Part shown: positions 8,293 through 19,483 of the stretch, piece after piece
Numbering within the stretch: position 1 is the first letter of the stretch
Layout: each line of letters opens with the position of its first letter
Assembly: GCF_008087345.1 (NCBI RefSeq)
Contig: NZ_VHIB01000008.1
Location: forward strand, 496,001 to 560,000
Length of the DNA: 64,000 nt
Source of the DNA: Nocardioides caldifontis
Lineage (GTDB): Bacteria; Actinomycetota; Actinomycetes; Propionibacteriales; Nocardioidaceae
Direction of reading: 5' to 3'
The notes under the pieces: generated by a model
Databases searched by the model: none
The model's input: the letters and a program-made list of their open reading frames with translations, nothing else
What the model was told of the DNA's origin: nothing
Made by a program: the position numbers and the translations under genes

Positions 8293-8865
8293 ATGGTCAA
8301 CCTCACCCGGATCTACACCCGCACCGGCGACGCCGGCACCACCCGTCTCGGCGACAACAGCGAGACCACCAAGACCGACCTCCGGCTCGCCGCCTACGCC
8401 GACGTGGACGAGCTGAACAGCCAGCTCGGCTACGCCCTCGCGGTGGGCGGGCTCGACGACGAGGTCACCGCGGTGCTGCTGACGGTGCAGAACGACCTGT
8501 TCGACGTCGGGGCGGACTTCTGCACGCCGGTGGTGGAGAACCCGGAGTACCCCCCGCTGCGCGTGGAGCCGGAGTACGTCGCACGGCTCGAGCAGTGGTG
8601 CGACCGGTTCAACGAGCCGCTGCAGCCGCTGCGCTCGTTCATCCTCCCGGGTGGCACGGTCGGGGCCGCGGCTCTCCACGTCTGCCGGACGGTCGCGCGC
8701 CGTGCGGAACGGGCGGCGTGGGCGGCGTACGCCGAGCACGGGGAGACGATGAACGCGGAGGCGATCAAGTACCTCAACCGGCTCAGCGACCTGCTCTTCA
8801 TCCTCGCCCGCCACGCGAACCTGGCGCAGGGCGACGTGCTGTGGAAGCCGGGCGGCGAGCGCTGA
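8293..8865 (+). CDS. Cob(I)alamin adenosyltransferase, PduO type
   Basis: This 190-residue protein transfers the adenosyl group of ATP to cob(I)alamin. It shows the PduO N-terminal signature (IYTRTGDAGTTRLGD), the TKTDLRLAAYADVDELNS substrate loop, and FILPGG, CRTVARRAERA and YLNRLSDLLF. Its product, adenosylcobalamin, is the cofactor of the mutase at 4430-6445, which makes a functional link likely. The ATG follows the murA promoter gap directly. Confidence 0.93.
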   Translation: MVNLTRIYTRTGDAGTTRLGDNSETTKTDLRLAAYADVDELNSQLGYALAVGGLDDEVTAVLLTVQNDLFDVGADFCTPVVENPEYPPLRVEPEYVARLEQWCDRFNEPLQPLRSFILPGGTVGAAALHVCRTVARRAERAAWAAYAEHGETMNAEAIKYLNRLSDLLFILARHANLAQGDVLWKPGGER

Positions 8866-8880
8866 CCGCGCCCGCCGGGC

Positions 8881-9273
8881 TCAGGAAGGGGTGTCGAGGG
8901 CGGAGCTGACCGCCTCGACGAGCTCGCGCAGCGGAGCGCCCTTCACGACCATCCCGACCGCTCCCGCCGTCCGGGCCTCCGCGGCCAGCTCCGGCGAGGC
9001 CGACCCCGAGTGCACCAGCACCCGGAGCCCGGGCGCCTGCTCGTGGAGGCGGCGCAACGACTCCACGCCGTCGAACCGGGGCATCAGCAGGTCGAGCACG
9101 ACCAGGTCGGGCCGGAGCTCGTCGACCAGCCGGCGCGTCTGGTCACCGTCGGCCGCCTCCCCCACGACCTCGCCGAGCCCGGCGCTCTCGATCGCGAGGC
9201 GCACGAGCAGCCGGATCTCCTCGGAGTCGTCCGACACGAGGATGCGGCGACCGTCGTTCCCGGGTGCGTCCAC
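8881..9273 (-). CDS. Single-domain response regulator receiver protein
   Basis: This 130-residue protein is a receiver domain with no output domain. It has the acidic pair in ILVSDDSEE, the phosphoacceptor Asp in LVVLDLLMP, a Ser in VLVHSGSAS at the switch position and Lys in MVVKGAP. It starts with GTG. No histidine kinase is adjacent, so it is an orphan that may act by protein binding. It is 10 bp downstream of the DUF2550 gene and probably shares its transcript. Confidence 0.85.
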   Translation of the reverse strand: MDAPGNDGRRILVSDDSEEIRLLVRLAIESAGLGEVVGEAADGDQTRRLVDELRPDLVVLDLLMPRFDGVESLRRLHEQAPGLRVLVHSGSASPELAAEARTAGAVGMVVKGAPLRELVEAVSSALDTPS

Positions 9274-9283
9274 TGGCCTCCCC

Positions 9284-9748
9284 TCACACAGCGGGTGGTC
9301 GGCGCCCCGGCGGCGCCGCCTCGAGCCAGGCCAGCAGCCCGGTCAGCGCCCCCGGTGTCATCGCAAGCTCGAGCCGGCCGTCACGGGTCGTGAACTCCGC
9401 GACCACGTGGCCGGCGTACAGCGAGTGTGCCTCCTCCGGCGCCGGACTGCGCTGACCGACGTAGGAGAGGTCGGCGCGGCCGAGCACGACGCTCGGCCGC
9501 GGAGCGACGGAGAAGATCCGGAAGAACTCGAGCCGGTCGGCGGAGTACCGCCCCATGCCCAGCACCCAGCCCCGGCCGCTGGGCGGCTGCGCAGCCCCGG
9601 CCGGCCCCGCGGCTGGCCGGTAGCTCAGCTCGAAGGTGCCGCCGTTGCGGCCGACCAGCCGCCGTCGGACGACCAGCACGACGCCGTAGAGCAGCAGCAG
9701 GAGGAGGACGGCGCCGACACCGTCGACGACCCACTGCCACAGCGGCAA
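9284..9748 (-). CDS. DUF2550 membrane-anchored protein
   Basis: This 154-residue protein has one N-terminal membrane segment (about residues 6-27, GVGAVLLLLLLYGVVLVV), a basic stop (RRR), and then a compact domain ending in LELAMTPGALTGLLAWLEA. It matches DUF2550, an actinobacterial family encoded directly after atpC in many genomes. The function is unknown. The TTG start is supported by GGAGGA 6 nt upstream. Location next to the ATP synthase operon is conserved, but a role in that complex is not shown. Confidence 0.82.
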   Translation of the reverse strand: MPLWQWVVDGVGAVLLLLLLYGVVLVVRRRLVGRNGGTFELSYRPAAGPAGAAQPPSGRGWVLGMGRYSADRLEFFRIFSVAPRPSVVLGRADLSYVGQRSPAPEEAHSLYAGHVVAEFTTRDGRLELAMTPGALTGLLAWLEAAPPGRRPPAV

Positions 9749-9782
9749 GGCCGCTCCTCCCTCACCGCCACGTAGGGCCGCA

Positions 9783-9802
9783 CCGGTGGGTCATCCCACC
9801 GG
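9783..9802 (-). terminator. Hairpin after atpC
   Basis: CCGGTGGG-TCAT-CCCACCGG forms a perfect 8-bp stem with a tetraloop. It starts 5 bp beyond the atpC stop codon. No U-tract follows, so it may act as a Rho-linked pause, an mRNA 3'-end stabiliser or a partial terminator before DUF2550. Confidence 0.5.
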
Positions 9803-9807
9803 CGCGG

Positions 9808-10209
9808 TCACGACCTGCTCTCCGCCGCCCTGATCCGTGCCTCGGCCCAGGCGCGGGCCGCGGCCTCCGCCGCCTCGTCGCCGTCCTCGCCCGCGGCCTG
9901 GGCGCGCTCGAGGTCGTGCCGGGCCCGCTCGAGGTCGATCTCGTGCGACATCTCGGCGTGCTCGGACAGGATCGAGATCCGGTTGCCCGCCACCGAGAGG
10001 AACCCGGCGTCGACCGCGGCCACCCAGGTCTCGTCGTCCGCGGTGCGGACGTCGACGATCCCGTCGACCATCACCGAGAGCACCGGCGCGTGGTTCGGCA
10101 GGATCCCGACGTCACCCTCGGTGGTACGGGCGATGACCATCGTCGCCTCGCCCGACCACACGAGCCGGTCAGCGGCGACCAGCTCCACCTGCATCGTCGA
10201 GTCAGCCAT
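9808..10209 (-). CDS. atpC: F1Fo ATP synthase epsilon subunit
   Basis: This 133-residue subunit is the rotor stalk protein and intrinsic inhibitor of F1. The N-terminal beta sandwich is clear (VELVAADRLVWSGEATMVIA, then GDVGILPNHAP). The C-terminal helical region (IDLERARHDLERAQA) is followed by a short Ala-rich tail. It is last in the operon, with a 3-bp gap after atpD. A hairpin lies just downstream. Confidence 0.95.
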   Translation of the reverse strand: MADSTMQVELVAADRLVWSGEATMVIARTTEGDVGILPNHAPVLSVMVDGIVDVRTADDETWVAAVDAGFLSVAGNRISILSEHAEMSHEIDLERARHDLERAQAAGEDGDEAAEAAARAWAEARIRAAESRS

Positions 10210-10212
10210 GGC

Positions 10213-12598
<2,386 letters not shown>

Positions 12599-12601
12599 GG
12601 C

Positions 12602-14242
12602 TCAGCCCCGCTTCTGCTTGACGATCTGCTCCTGCTCGACGTCCTCGTCCTCCAGCGCCTCGTGCTCCTCGTGGCCGGCCTTGATGGAGCCGCCCTCCGA
12701 GGTCTCGAACTGGTCGGTGAAGGACTCGAAGGCGCTCTCGAGCGCGGAGGCGGTGTCGTCCTCGAACTTCTGGGTCTCCCGGATGGTCTCCAGGATGTTG
12801 GCGTGCGAGCGCCGCAGGTAGTCGAGGAACTCGCGCTCGAAGCGGAGCACGTCGTCGGTCGGCACCCGGTCGAGCTTGCCGGTGGTGCCGGTCCACAGCG
12901 AGACCACCATCTCCTCGAGCGGGTACGGCGAGTAGGCCGGCTGCTTGAGCAGCGCCATCAGCCGCTGACCGCGGTCGAGCTGCTGGCGGGAGGCGGCGTC
13001 GAGGTCGGAGGCGAACATCGCGAACGCCTCCATGGCGCGGAACTGCGCGAGGTCGACCTTGAGCGAGCCGGTGACGGCCTTCATCGCCTTGGTCATCGCC
13101 GAACCACCCACGCGGGACACCGAGATGCCGACGTCGATCGCCGGGCGCTGGTTGGCGTTGAACAGGTCGGACTGCAGGAAGATCTGGCCGTCGGTGATCG
13201 AGATGACGTTGGTCGGGATGTACGCCGACACGTCGTTCGCCTTGGTCTCGATCACGGGGAGCCCGGTCATCGAGCCGGCGCCCATCTCGTCGGAGAGCTT
13301 CGCGCAGCGCTCGAGGAGCCGGCTGTGCAGGTAGAAGACGTCACCCGGGTAGGCCTCACGACCCGGCGGGCGGCGGAGCAGCAGCGACACCGCACGGTAG
13401 GCCTCGGCCTGCTTGGTGAGGTCGTCGAAGATGATCAGGACGTGCTTGCCGGCGTACATCCAGTGCTGGCCGATGGCCGAGCCGGTGTACGGCGCGAGGT
13501 ACTTGAACCCGGCGCTGTCGGACGCGGGCGACGCCACGATCGTGGTGTACTCCAGCGCGCCGGCCTCCTCGAGGGCGCCACGCACCGAGGCGATCGTGGA
13601 GCCCTTCTGGCCGATGGCGACGTAGATGCAGCGGACCTGCTTGTCCGGGTCGCCGGACTCCCAGTTCTGCTTCTGGTTGATGATCGTGTCGATGAGGATC
13701 GTGGTCTTGCCGGTCTGGCGGTCGCCGATCACCAGCTGGCGCTGGCCGCGGCCGATCGGCGTCATCGAGTCGATCGCCTTGATGCCGGTCGCGAGGGGCT
13801 CGTGGACCGACTTGCGCTGCACCACGCTGGGCGCCTGGAGCTCGAGGGCGCGACGCCCCTCGGCCTCGATCTCGCCGAGCCCGTCGATCGGGTTGCCCAG
13901 CGGGTCGACGACGCGGCCGAGGTACTTGTCGCCCACCGGAACCGAGAGGATCTCGCCGGTGCGACGGACCGTCTGGCCCTCCTCGATCCCCTGGAAGTCA
14001 CCGAGGATGACGACACCGATCTCGCGGGTGTCGAGGTTCAGCGCGAGGCCGAGCGTGCCGTCCTCGAACTCGAGGAGCTCGTTCGCCATCGCCGAGGGCA
14101 GCCCCGTGACGCGAGCGATGCCGTCGCCGGCCTCCGCGACGGTGCCGACCTCCTCGCGGCTGGCGGTCTCGGGCTGGTAGTCGGCCACGAAGCGCTGCAG
14201 CGCGTCCCGGATCTCGTCCGGACGGATCGAAAGCTCCGTCAT
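12602..14242 (-). CDS. atpA: F1Fo ATP synthase alpha subunit
   Basis: This 546-residue non-catalytic nucleotide-binding subunit has the P-loop [14 protein letters not shown] and the signature [16 protein letters not shown]. The C-terminus carries an acidic extension of about 40 residues ([19 protein letters not shown]), as seen in other actinobacterial alpha subunits. The ATG at 14242 is preceded by AGGGAAG and homology starts there; the open frame runs 55 codons further upstream without homology. Confidence 0.96.
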   Translation of the reverse strand: MTELSIRPDEIRDALQRFVADYQPETASREEVGTVAEAGDGIARVTGLPSAMANELLEFEDGTLGLALNLDTREIGVVILGDFQGIEEGQTVRRTGEILSVPVGDKYLGRVVDPLGNPIDGLGEIEAEGRRALELQAPSVVQRKSVHEPLATGIKAIDSMTPIGRGQRQLVIGDRQTGKTTILIDTIINQKQNWESGDPDKQVRCIYVAIGQKGSTIASVRGALEEAGALEYTTIVASPASDSAGFKYLAPYTGSAIGQHWMYAGKHVLIIFDDLTKQAEAYRAVSLLLRRPPGREAYPGDVFYLHSRLLERCAKLSDEMGAGSMTGLPVIETKANDVSAYIPTNVISITDGQIFLQSDLFNANQRPAIDVGISVSRVGGSAMTKAMKAVTGSLKVDLAQFRAMEAFAMFASDLDAASRQQLDRGQRLMALLKQPAYSPYPLEEMVVSLWTGTTGKLDRVPTDDVLRFEREFLDYLRRSHANILETIRETQKFEDDTASALESAFESFTDQFETSEGGSIKAGHEEHEALEDEDVEQEQIVKQKRG

Positions 14243-14318
14243 CTGTCTTCCCTGCTCTCTTCCTCGGTGTGGAAACTCGTGTGGTGGCCGGCGCGGTGGC
14301 GCCCGGCCTGCGGGTGGG

Positions 14319-15191
14319 TCAGCCGGCGAGCCGTCGACGCGCGTCGTCGAGTCGGCTGGCGACGGTGCCGTCGATGACGTCGTCGCCGACCTCGACGCGG
14401 ACACCACCGATCACACCCGGGTCGACGACCACGTTCAAGTGCACGGGGCGTCCGTACTGCGTGGTGAGCGCCCGGGCCAGCCGGTCGGCCTCGCCCTGCT
14501 CGAGGGGGCGGGCCACGCGCACCAGGGCCACCATCCGCTGCCGCTGGCTCGCGGCGATCTTCTGGTACTCGTCGACCGCGACCGCCACCGTGCGGTGGAA
14601 GCCGCTGACCGACTGCTCGGCGAGCTTGAGCGCCGCGGTGGAGACCTTGCCCTCGAGGAGCCCCCGCAGCAGCCCGCGCTTGTCCTCGACCGAGCGGCTC
14701 GGATCGGACAGCGCGTCCCGGAGCTCCGGGTTGCCGCTGACCAGCCGGCCGAAGGCGAACAGGTCGTCCTCGAGCCGGTCGCCCTCACCCTCGGCGTCGG
14801 CGGCCTTGACCGCCGCAATGACCCCGAGGTGCTCCAGGGCGTAACCCAGGTCGCGGGTGCCGGCCCACCGGCGCCCCGCGGCGGCGGCGAGCACGTCGAC
14901 CGAGACCTCGGCGAGCTTGCCGTCGAAGATCCGGTGCACCAGCCCGGCCTTGGCGTCGGCGGGGAGCGACAGGTCGGTGAGCGTGCGGCGCAGCCCCGGC
15001 TCGTCGGCCAGGATCGACGCGACCAGGAAGAGGTCCTCGGAGACACGGCCGGCGTCGACGCGCACCCCGGGCTCACCACGGACCGCGTCGACGACGCGAC
15101 CCACGAGCGAGCCGGAGAGGCCGCGCTCGAGGTCACCGACGAGAGCCTCCAACGACTCCGCCGACGCGCCCCTCAGGTCTGCGGACGGCAT
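14319..15191 (-). CDS. atpH: F1Fo ATP synthase delta subunit, actinobacterial long form
   Basis: This 290-residue subunit links F1 to the peripheral stalk. The C-terminal OSCP/delta domain is clear ([39 protein letters not shown]). An additional N-terminal helical region of about 90 residues makes it longer than the usual 180. Streptomyces has a similar long form, whereas mycobacteria fuse delta to a second b subunit; here atpF is separate. Its ATG overlaps the atpF stop (TGATG). Confidence 0.93.
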   Translation of the reverse strand: MPSADLRGASAESLEALVGDLERGLSGSLVGRVVDAVRGEPGVRVDAGRVSEDLFLVASILADEPGLRRTLTDLSLPADAKAGLVHRIFDGKLAEVSVDVLAAAAGRRWAGTRDLGYALEHLGVIAAVKAADAEGEGDRLEDDLFAFGRLVSGNPELRDALSDPSRSVEDKRGLLRGLLEGKVSTAALKLAEQSVSGFHRTVAVAVDEYQKIAASQRQRMVALVRVARPLEQGEADRLARALTTQYGRPVHLNVVVDPGVIGGVRVEVGDDVIDGTVASRLDDARRRLAG

Positions 15192-15748
15192 CAGCGCGCC
15201 GCCCCGCTGCCGTTCGGCGAGCTCTCGAGCTCGTCGAGGAACCGCTCCACGACCCGGCGCTGGCGCGCCTCGTCGTCCAGCGACTCACCGACGATGCGGC
15301 CGGCGAGGCTGGTCGCGAGCGTGCCGACCTCGGTCCGCAGCGACGCCACGGCCTGCTGCCGCTCGGCCTCGATCTGGGCCTTGCCGTGGTCGACGATGCG
15401 GTTCGCCTCGGCCTGCGCCTGCTCCCGCATCTCCGCGATGATCGCGGCCCCCTGCTCGCGGGCCTCCTCGCGGATCCGGGCCGCCTCGTGCCGCGCCTCG
15501 CTGAGCTGACGGTCCAGCTCGGCCAGCTTGGCGTCGGCCTCGGCCTGCTTCGTCTCGGCGGCCTTGAGCCCGCCCTCGATCGCAGTGGTCCGCTCGGCGA
15601 AGGTCTTCTCGAAGTTCGGGACCACGAACTTCTTCAGGGCCAGGAAGAGCAGGGCGAAGACGACGAGCGCCAGCACCACCTCGATCCACTCGGGGATCAG
15701 GGGGTTGTGCTCTTCCGCGCCTTCCTCGGCCAGGAAGATGAGGTTCAT
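15191..15748 (-). CDS. atpF: F1Fo ATP synthase b subunit
   Basis: This 185-residue peripheral stalk subunit has one membrane helix (residues about 21-42, IEVVLALVVFALLFLALKKF). A long amphipathic coiled coil follows, rich in Ala, Glu and Arg (AAETKQAEADAKLAELDRQL). It ends with a Ser/Gly-rich tail. It lies 26 bp after atpE. Confidence 0.95.
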   Translation of the reverse strand: MNLIFLAEEGAEEHNPLIPEWIEVVLALVVFALLFLALKKFVVPNFEKTFAERTTAIEGGLKAAETKQAEADAKLAELDRQLSEARHEAARIREEAREQGAAIIAEMREQAQAEANRIVDHGKAQIEAERQQAVASLRTEVGTLATSLAGRIVGESLDDEARQRRVVERFLDELESSPNGSGAAR

Positions 15749-15774
15749 CTCGGGTCCTTCGTCAGGCGGTCAGG

Positions 15775-15978
15775 TCAGAGGACGAACGCGAGGGCGATAC
15801 CGATGATCGCGAGGGCCTCGGCGAGCGCGAAGCCCAGGATGGCGATCGACTGCAGGCGACCCTGCGCCTCGGGCTGACGCGCCACACCGCTGATGTAGGC
15901 GGCGAAGATCAGGCCGATGCCGACGCCCGGGCCGATCGCGGCGAGGCCGTAGCCGATCATGTTCAGGTTGCCATCCAC
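15775..15978 (-). CDS. atpE: F1Fo ATP synthase c subunit
   Basis: This 67-residue ring subunit has two membrane helices joined by the polar loop ARQPEAQGR. The proton-carrying carboxylate is E54 ([12 protein letters not shown]). The glycine-rich first helix ([10 protein letters not shown]) is typical. The protein is the same type as the diarylquinoline target of mycobacteria, but drug sensitivity cannot be judged here. Confidence 0.97.
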   Translation of the reverse strand: MDGNLNMIGYGLAAIGPGVGIGLIFAAYISGVARQPEAQGRLQSIAILGFALAEALAIIGIALAFVL

Positions 15979-16031
15979 GGCAATTTCCTTTCGGTTGGTG
16001 GTGCTGGTTGGTCGGGTGGGTGGTCAGGGGG

Positions 16032-16814
16032 TCAGTGCTCGTCCGCGAGCGCGCCGGAGATGTACATCGCGTTGAGCAGGACGAAGACGTAGGCCTGCAG
16101 GAACTGCACCAGCAGCTCCAGGAAGCTCACCAGGATGGCCAGCACCCAGGCGACCGGGCCGGCGACGGCGCCGATCACGCCCTCGTTCTGGAGCAGGTAG
16201 AGGCCGCCGGTGGAGAACAGCACGAGCAGGATGTGGCCGGCGAACAGGTTCGCGAAGAGTCGGAGCGCCAGCGTGACCGGCCGCACGATGATGTTGGAGA
16301 GGAACTCCAGCGGGATCAGCAGCGGGTAGAGCACCGGGCTCACGCCGTGGGGCACCGACTGGTGCTTGAGGTAGCCGACGAAGCCGTGCTTCCGGATGCC
16401 GACCGCGTTGTAGATGATCCAGCTCAGCGCTGCGAGCCCGTAGACCATCCCCGCCCGGCTGAACGTCGGGAAGTTGATCATCGGGATGCTGCCGAAGAAG
16501 TTGTTCAGCAGGATGAAGAAGAACAGCGCGAACAGGTAGGGCACGAACCGCATGAAGTCGCGGCTGCCGATCAGGTCGCGGGCCAGCCCGTTGCGGACGA
16601 AGCCGTAGGCGGCCTCCCCGGCGTACTGGAGCTTGCCGGGCACCATCGCGCGCTTGGCGGAGGCGGCGTAGAAGAAGGCGAAGACCAGGGCCGCGGCGAG
16701 GAACAGCTGCAGCATCGGCTTGGTCACGCCGACGGAGCCGATCTCGAAGACCGGCGGCAGCTCGAAGGTGGCCGGTCCCGGAGCGTGGAAGCTCTCACTG
16801 GAGGCGAAGGTCAC
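16032..16814 (-). CDS. atpB: F1Fo ATP synthase a subunit
   Basis: This 260-residue polytopic membrane protein forms the proton half-channels. The essential Arg lies in VTLALRLFANLFAGHILL. The conserved C-terminal helix ends in LQAYVFVLLNAMYISGA. Five to six membrane helices are visible. It precedes atpE by 53 bp. Confidence 0.95.
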   Translation of the reverse strand: MTFASSESFHAPGPATFELPPVFEIGSVGVTKPMLQLFLAAALVFAFFYAASAKRAMVPGKLQYAGEAAYGFVRNGLARDLIGSRDFMRFVPYLFALFFFILLNNFFGSIPMINFPTFSRAGMVYGLAALSWIIYNAVGIRKHGFVGYLKHQSVPHGVSPVLYPLLIPLEFLSNIIVRPVTLALRLFANLFAGHILLVLFSTGGLYLLQNEGVIGAVAGPVAWVLAILVSFLELLVQFLQAYVFVLLNAMYISGALADEH

Positions 16815-16827
16815 CAGGTCTCCTCTG

Positions 16828-17100
16828 TCATTCCTGCTCGGGCTCGTGGGGCGTGGTGTCGTGCTGCGGTCCGGTTCCCGGCACGCCCCTGTTGAAGCGG
16901 GCGAAGGTCATGTAGATCCCGATGCCGGCTCCGAGGAGGATGCCGATCGCCACCAGGAACGAGGTTCCGAGCCACCGATCCGCGAGCCAGCCCAGCACGC
17001 CGTAGACGGCGACCCCGGAGACGACGTACCCGAACGCATGCCAGGGATCGCCCGAAGGCGAGTCGTCCGGGGAAGCAGGAGGCGTGCTCTGCTGACCCAT
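16828..17100 (-). CDS. AtpZ/AtpI family small membrane protein
   Basis: This 90-residue protein has two membrane helices (WHAFGYVVSGVAVYGVLGWL and SFLVAIGILLGAGIGIYMTF) separated by ADRWLGT, the AtpZ/AtpI pattern. These proteins help c-ring assembly or Mg transport at the ATP synthase. The start is uncertain: the ATG at 17100 fits homologues, but an in-frame GTG at 17133, three bases after the upstream stop, could give an 11-residue extension by coupled translation. Confidence 0.75.
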   Translation of the reverse strand: MGQQSTPPASPDDSPSGDPWHAFGYVVSGVAVYGVLGWLADRWLGTSFLVAIGILLGAGIGIYMTFARFNRGVPGTGPQHDTTPHEPEQE

Positions 17101-17136
17101 CGCGCACCGGACAATAGCAGCCGGGACGGACACCTC

Positions 17137-17559
17137 TCACCGCGCGCCTCCCCTCGTCGCACCGGCGACCAGGGCGCCGGTCCAGGCCAGCGCGCCGACC
17201 AGCACGGTGCCCCCGAGCCACTGCCCGTCGACGGCGTCGCGGACGGCCGGCGAACCGGTGACCGCGGTGAGCAGCAGGGCCAGCAGGACGACCTGGAGGG
17301 TGTAGGTCAGGACCGCCACCATCAGCGAGGCCCGCGGGGCGTGCGCGGCGACGAAACCCGTGGTCAGCGTGCCGAAGAGGAAGAACGCCCCGACCACTCC
17401 GGCGCCGACGAGCGCGCCGACGACCTGCCGCTCGCCCTGTCCGGTGAGCGCCGCGAGGGCCACGCCTCCTCCCCCGACGAGGAGCGTCAGGAGGAGGGCC
17501 GACCGCTGCCCCGGGACCGATGGCAACACCATCGGGAGCGGGTCCTCGGTCGTCGTCAT
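17137..17559 (-). CDS. AtpI-like membrane protein, first gene of the atp operon
   Basis: This 140-residue protein has four predicted membrane segments (starts near residues 20, 45, 78 and 112). It occupies the atpI slot, before the atpZ-like gene and atpB. Sequence similarity to AtpI is weak and rests mainly on topology and position. The upstream gap holds an AT-rich stretch with a CRP-like site. Confidence 0.7.
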   Translation of the reverse strand: MTTTEDPLPMVLPSVPGQRSALLLTLLVGGGGVALAALTGQGERQVVGALVGAGVVGAFFLFGTLTTGFVAAHAPRASLMVAVLTYTLQVVLLALLLTAVTGSPAVRDAVDGQWLGGTVLVGALAWTGALVAGATRGGAR

Positions 17560-17600
17560 TGGCGGCCGTTCCTAGCGCTTGGAGCTGGTCGGGAGGTGCT

Positions 17601-17616
17601 TGTGAAAATTAGCACA
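17601..17616. promoter_or_regulatory. CRP/GlxR-like site upstream of the atp operon
   Basis: TGTGA-AAATTA-GCACA matches the actinobacterial cAMP-receptor consensus TGTGA-N6-TCACA at 9 of 10 half-site bases. It lies 42 bp upstream of the first atp gene, within the only strikingly AT-rich patch nearby. A possible minus-strand promoter overlaps it, with TAATTT at 17605-17610 as the -10. Factor assignment is inference. Confidence 0.5.
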
Positions 17617-17642
17617 AAGTCCTGGCGAGGCTGAAATCGGGG

Positions 17643-18797
17643 TCATCCAGCGGGGTGCCGGTAGTCCTCGCCGTGGGTCCACCCGGGGCGGTCGACGCGG
17701 GGCACGACGAAGGTCAGAAGCACGGTGACCGCCAGCCACGACGCGATCCCGGCGAGCACGAGCCGGCTCTGGGAGAGGCTCAGCGCCACGCCCCCGAGCG
17801 CGATCAGCGCGGCCCACAGCCACATCACGACGACGGCCCTGCGGTGGGTGTGGCCGTACTCCAGCAGCCGGTGGTGCAGGTGCCGCTTGTCCGGCGCGAA
17901 GGGCGACTGCCCGCGCAACGTACGGCGGACCACCGCGAGCACCAGGTCGGCGAACGGGACCACCAGGATCGAGATCGGCAGCAGGATCGGCAGCAGCACC
18001 GGGAGCAGGCTGGTGGTGTCGGTGGCGCCGCTCTCGGAGAAGTCCACCGCCGGGAACCGGCCGGTGAGGGTGAGCGCGGAGGCCGCGAGGACGAGCCCGA
18101 TCAGCATCGAGCCGCTGTCGCCCATGAACATCTCGGCGGGGTGGAAGTTGTGGGAGATGAACCCGACGCAGCTCCCCGCGAGCGCGGCGCAGAGGAGCGC
18201 CGCGGTCACCGCGAGGCTCTCGCCGTTCACCGACGCCAGCCGGTAGGAGAAGAGGAAGAACCCGACCGCGCCCAACCCGATCACCCCGGCCGCGAGCCCG
18301 TCCAGCCCGTCGACGAAGTTGACGGCGTTGATGGTGGCGACGACCAGGAAGACGGTGGCGAGCACGGCCTGCGCGGCGTCGAGGGTGAGCTGGCCGTTGC
18401 CGGGGACCCACACGTAGTAGAACTGCACCTCGTTGAGCACCAGGAACCCCGCGGCGAGGACCTGCCCGCCGAGCTTGGTCAGCGCGTCGAGCTCGAAGAG
18501 GTCGTCGAGGACCCCGAGCAGGCAGACCATCCCCCCGGCCGCGAGCACCGCCCACGCGTCGTCGAAGAGCTGCGCGCCCGCGCTGCGGAGGAACGGGAGG
18601 TGCTGGGCGACGATCACCGCGGCCACCAGCCCGCCGTACATCGCGATGCCGCCGAAGTACGGGATCGGGATCTCGTGGACGTCGCGGTCGCGGACCCGCG
18701 CCACCGCGCCGAAGCGCAGGGCGGTCTCGCGGGCCAGCACCGCCAGGAGGTAGGTGACCGAGACCGCGACGAGGAAGACCGCGAGGTACTCGCGCAT
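17643..18797 (-). CDS. wecA: WecA/MraY-family polyprenyl-phosphate GlcNAc-1-phosphate transferase
   Basis: This 384-residue membrane enzyme has about eleven helices. Diagnostic motifs are LLGVLDDLFELDALTKL (DD pair), AVNFVDGLDGLAAG, EMFMGDSGSMLIGL, PFADLVLAVVRR and the basic loop DKRHLHHRLL. It probably transfers GlcNAc-1-P to decaprenyl phosphate, starting the linkage unit for cell-wall glycopolymers, as Rfe/WecA does in mycobacteria. It is 8 bp after tsaC and upstream of the atp operon, a conserved order. Confidence 0.93.
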   Translation of the reverse strand: MREYLAVFLVAVSVTYLLAVLARETALRFGAVARVRDRDVHEIPIPYFGGIAMYGGLVAAVIVAQHLPFLRSAGAQLFDDAWAVLAAGGMVCLLGVLDDLFELDALTKLGGQVLAAGFLVLNEVQFYYVWVPGNGQLTLDAAQAVLATVFLVVATINAVNFVDGLDGLAAGVIGLGAVGFFLFSYRLASVNGESLAVTAALLCAALAGSCVGFISHNFHPAEMFMGDSGSMLIGLVLAASALTLTGRFPAVDFSESGATDTTSLLPVLLPILLPISILVVPFADLVLAVVRRTLRGQSPFAPDKRHLHHRLLEYGHTHRRAVVVMWLWAALIALGGVALSLSQSRLVLAGIASWLAVTVLLTFVVPRVDRPGWTHGEDYRHPAG

Positions 18798-18805
18798 CCG
18801 ACCGC

Positions 18806-19483
18806 CTAGTCGCCCTCGTCGTCACCGGCCACCTGCACGCCGGTCTGGGAGAGGACCTCGTCGAGCCGCGCCACGTCCAGCAGCCCCTCGCGCAGGATCC
18901 GCGGCCGCGGCCCCGTGCAGTCGACGATCGTCGAGGGCACCGGCCCGGGCGTCGGTCCCCCGTCGAGCAGCACCCGCACCAGCTCGCCCAGCATCGCCTC
19001 GGCGTCGTCGGCGTTGGTCGCCGCCGGCAGCCCCGTGCGGTTCGCACTGCTCACCGCGAGGGGGCCGGTGCGGGAGAGCAGCTCGAGCGCGGCCTCGTGG
19101 TCGGGCATCCGCACCGCGACCGTGCCGCGGGTCTCGCCGAGGTCCCACTGGAGGCTGGCCTGCTGCCGGACGACGAGCGTCAGCGGCCCCGGCCAGAGCG
19201 TGTCCACGAGGACGCGCGCCCAGTCGGGCACGCCGACCGCGAGGGCGTCCAGCGTGGTCCGCGCCGACACCAGCACCGGCGGCGGCATGTGCCTCCCCCG
19301 CCCCTTCGCGTCGAGCAGCCGCTTGACCGCCTCGGGGCTGAACGCGTCGGCGCCCACGCCGTAGACGGTGTCGGTGGGCAGGACCACGAGCCGCCCGCGC
19401 TGCACGGCCCGGCCGGCCGCCGCGATGCCTTCCTCGCGCTGCTCGGGGTCGGAGAGGTCGTAGCGCGTGGCCATGGGCGTCAT
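18806..19483 (-). CDS. L-threonylcarbamoyladenylate synthase (Sua5/YrdC/TsaC)
   Basis: This 225-residue single-domain enzyme makes threonylcarbamoyl-AMP for the tRNA t6A modification. It shows the YrdC features LVVLPTDTVYGVGADAFS, KGRGRHMPPPVLV, LWPGPLTLVV, VRMPDHE and SSANRTGLPAATNADD. The C-terminal Sua5 domain is absent. The ATG at 19483 overlaps the prmC stop by 4 bp (ATGA), which favours it over the second ATG at 19474. Confidence 0.92.
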   Translation of the reverse strand: MTPMATRYDLSDPEQREEGIAAAGRAVQRGRLVVLPTDTVYGVGADAFSPEAVKRLLDAKGRGRHMPPPVLVSARTTLDALAVGVPDWARVLVDTLWPGPLTLVVRQQASLQWDLGETRGTVAVRMPDHEAALELLSRTGPLAVSSANRTGLPAATNADDAEAMLGELVRVLLDGGPTPGPVPSTIVDCTGPRPRILREGLLDVARLDEVLSQTGVQVAGDDEGD

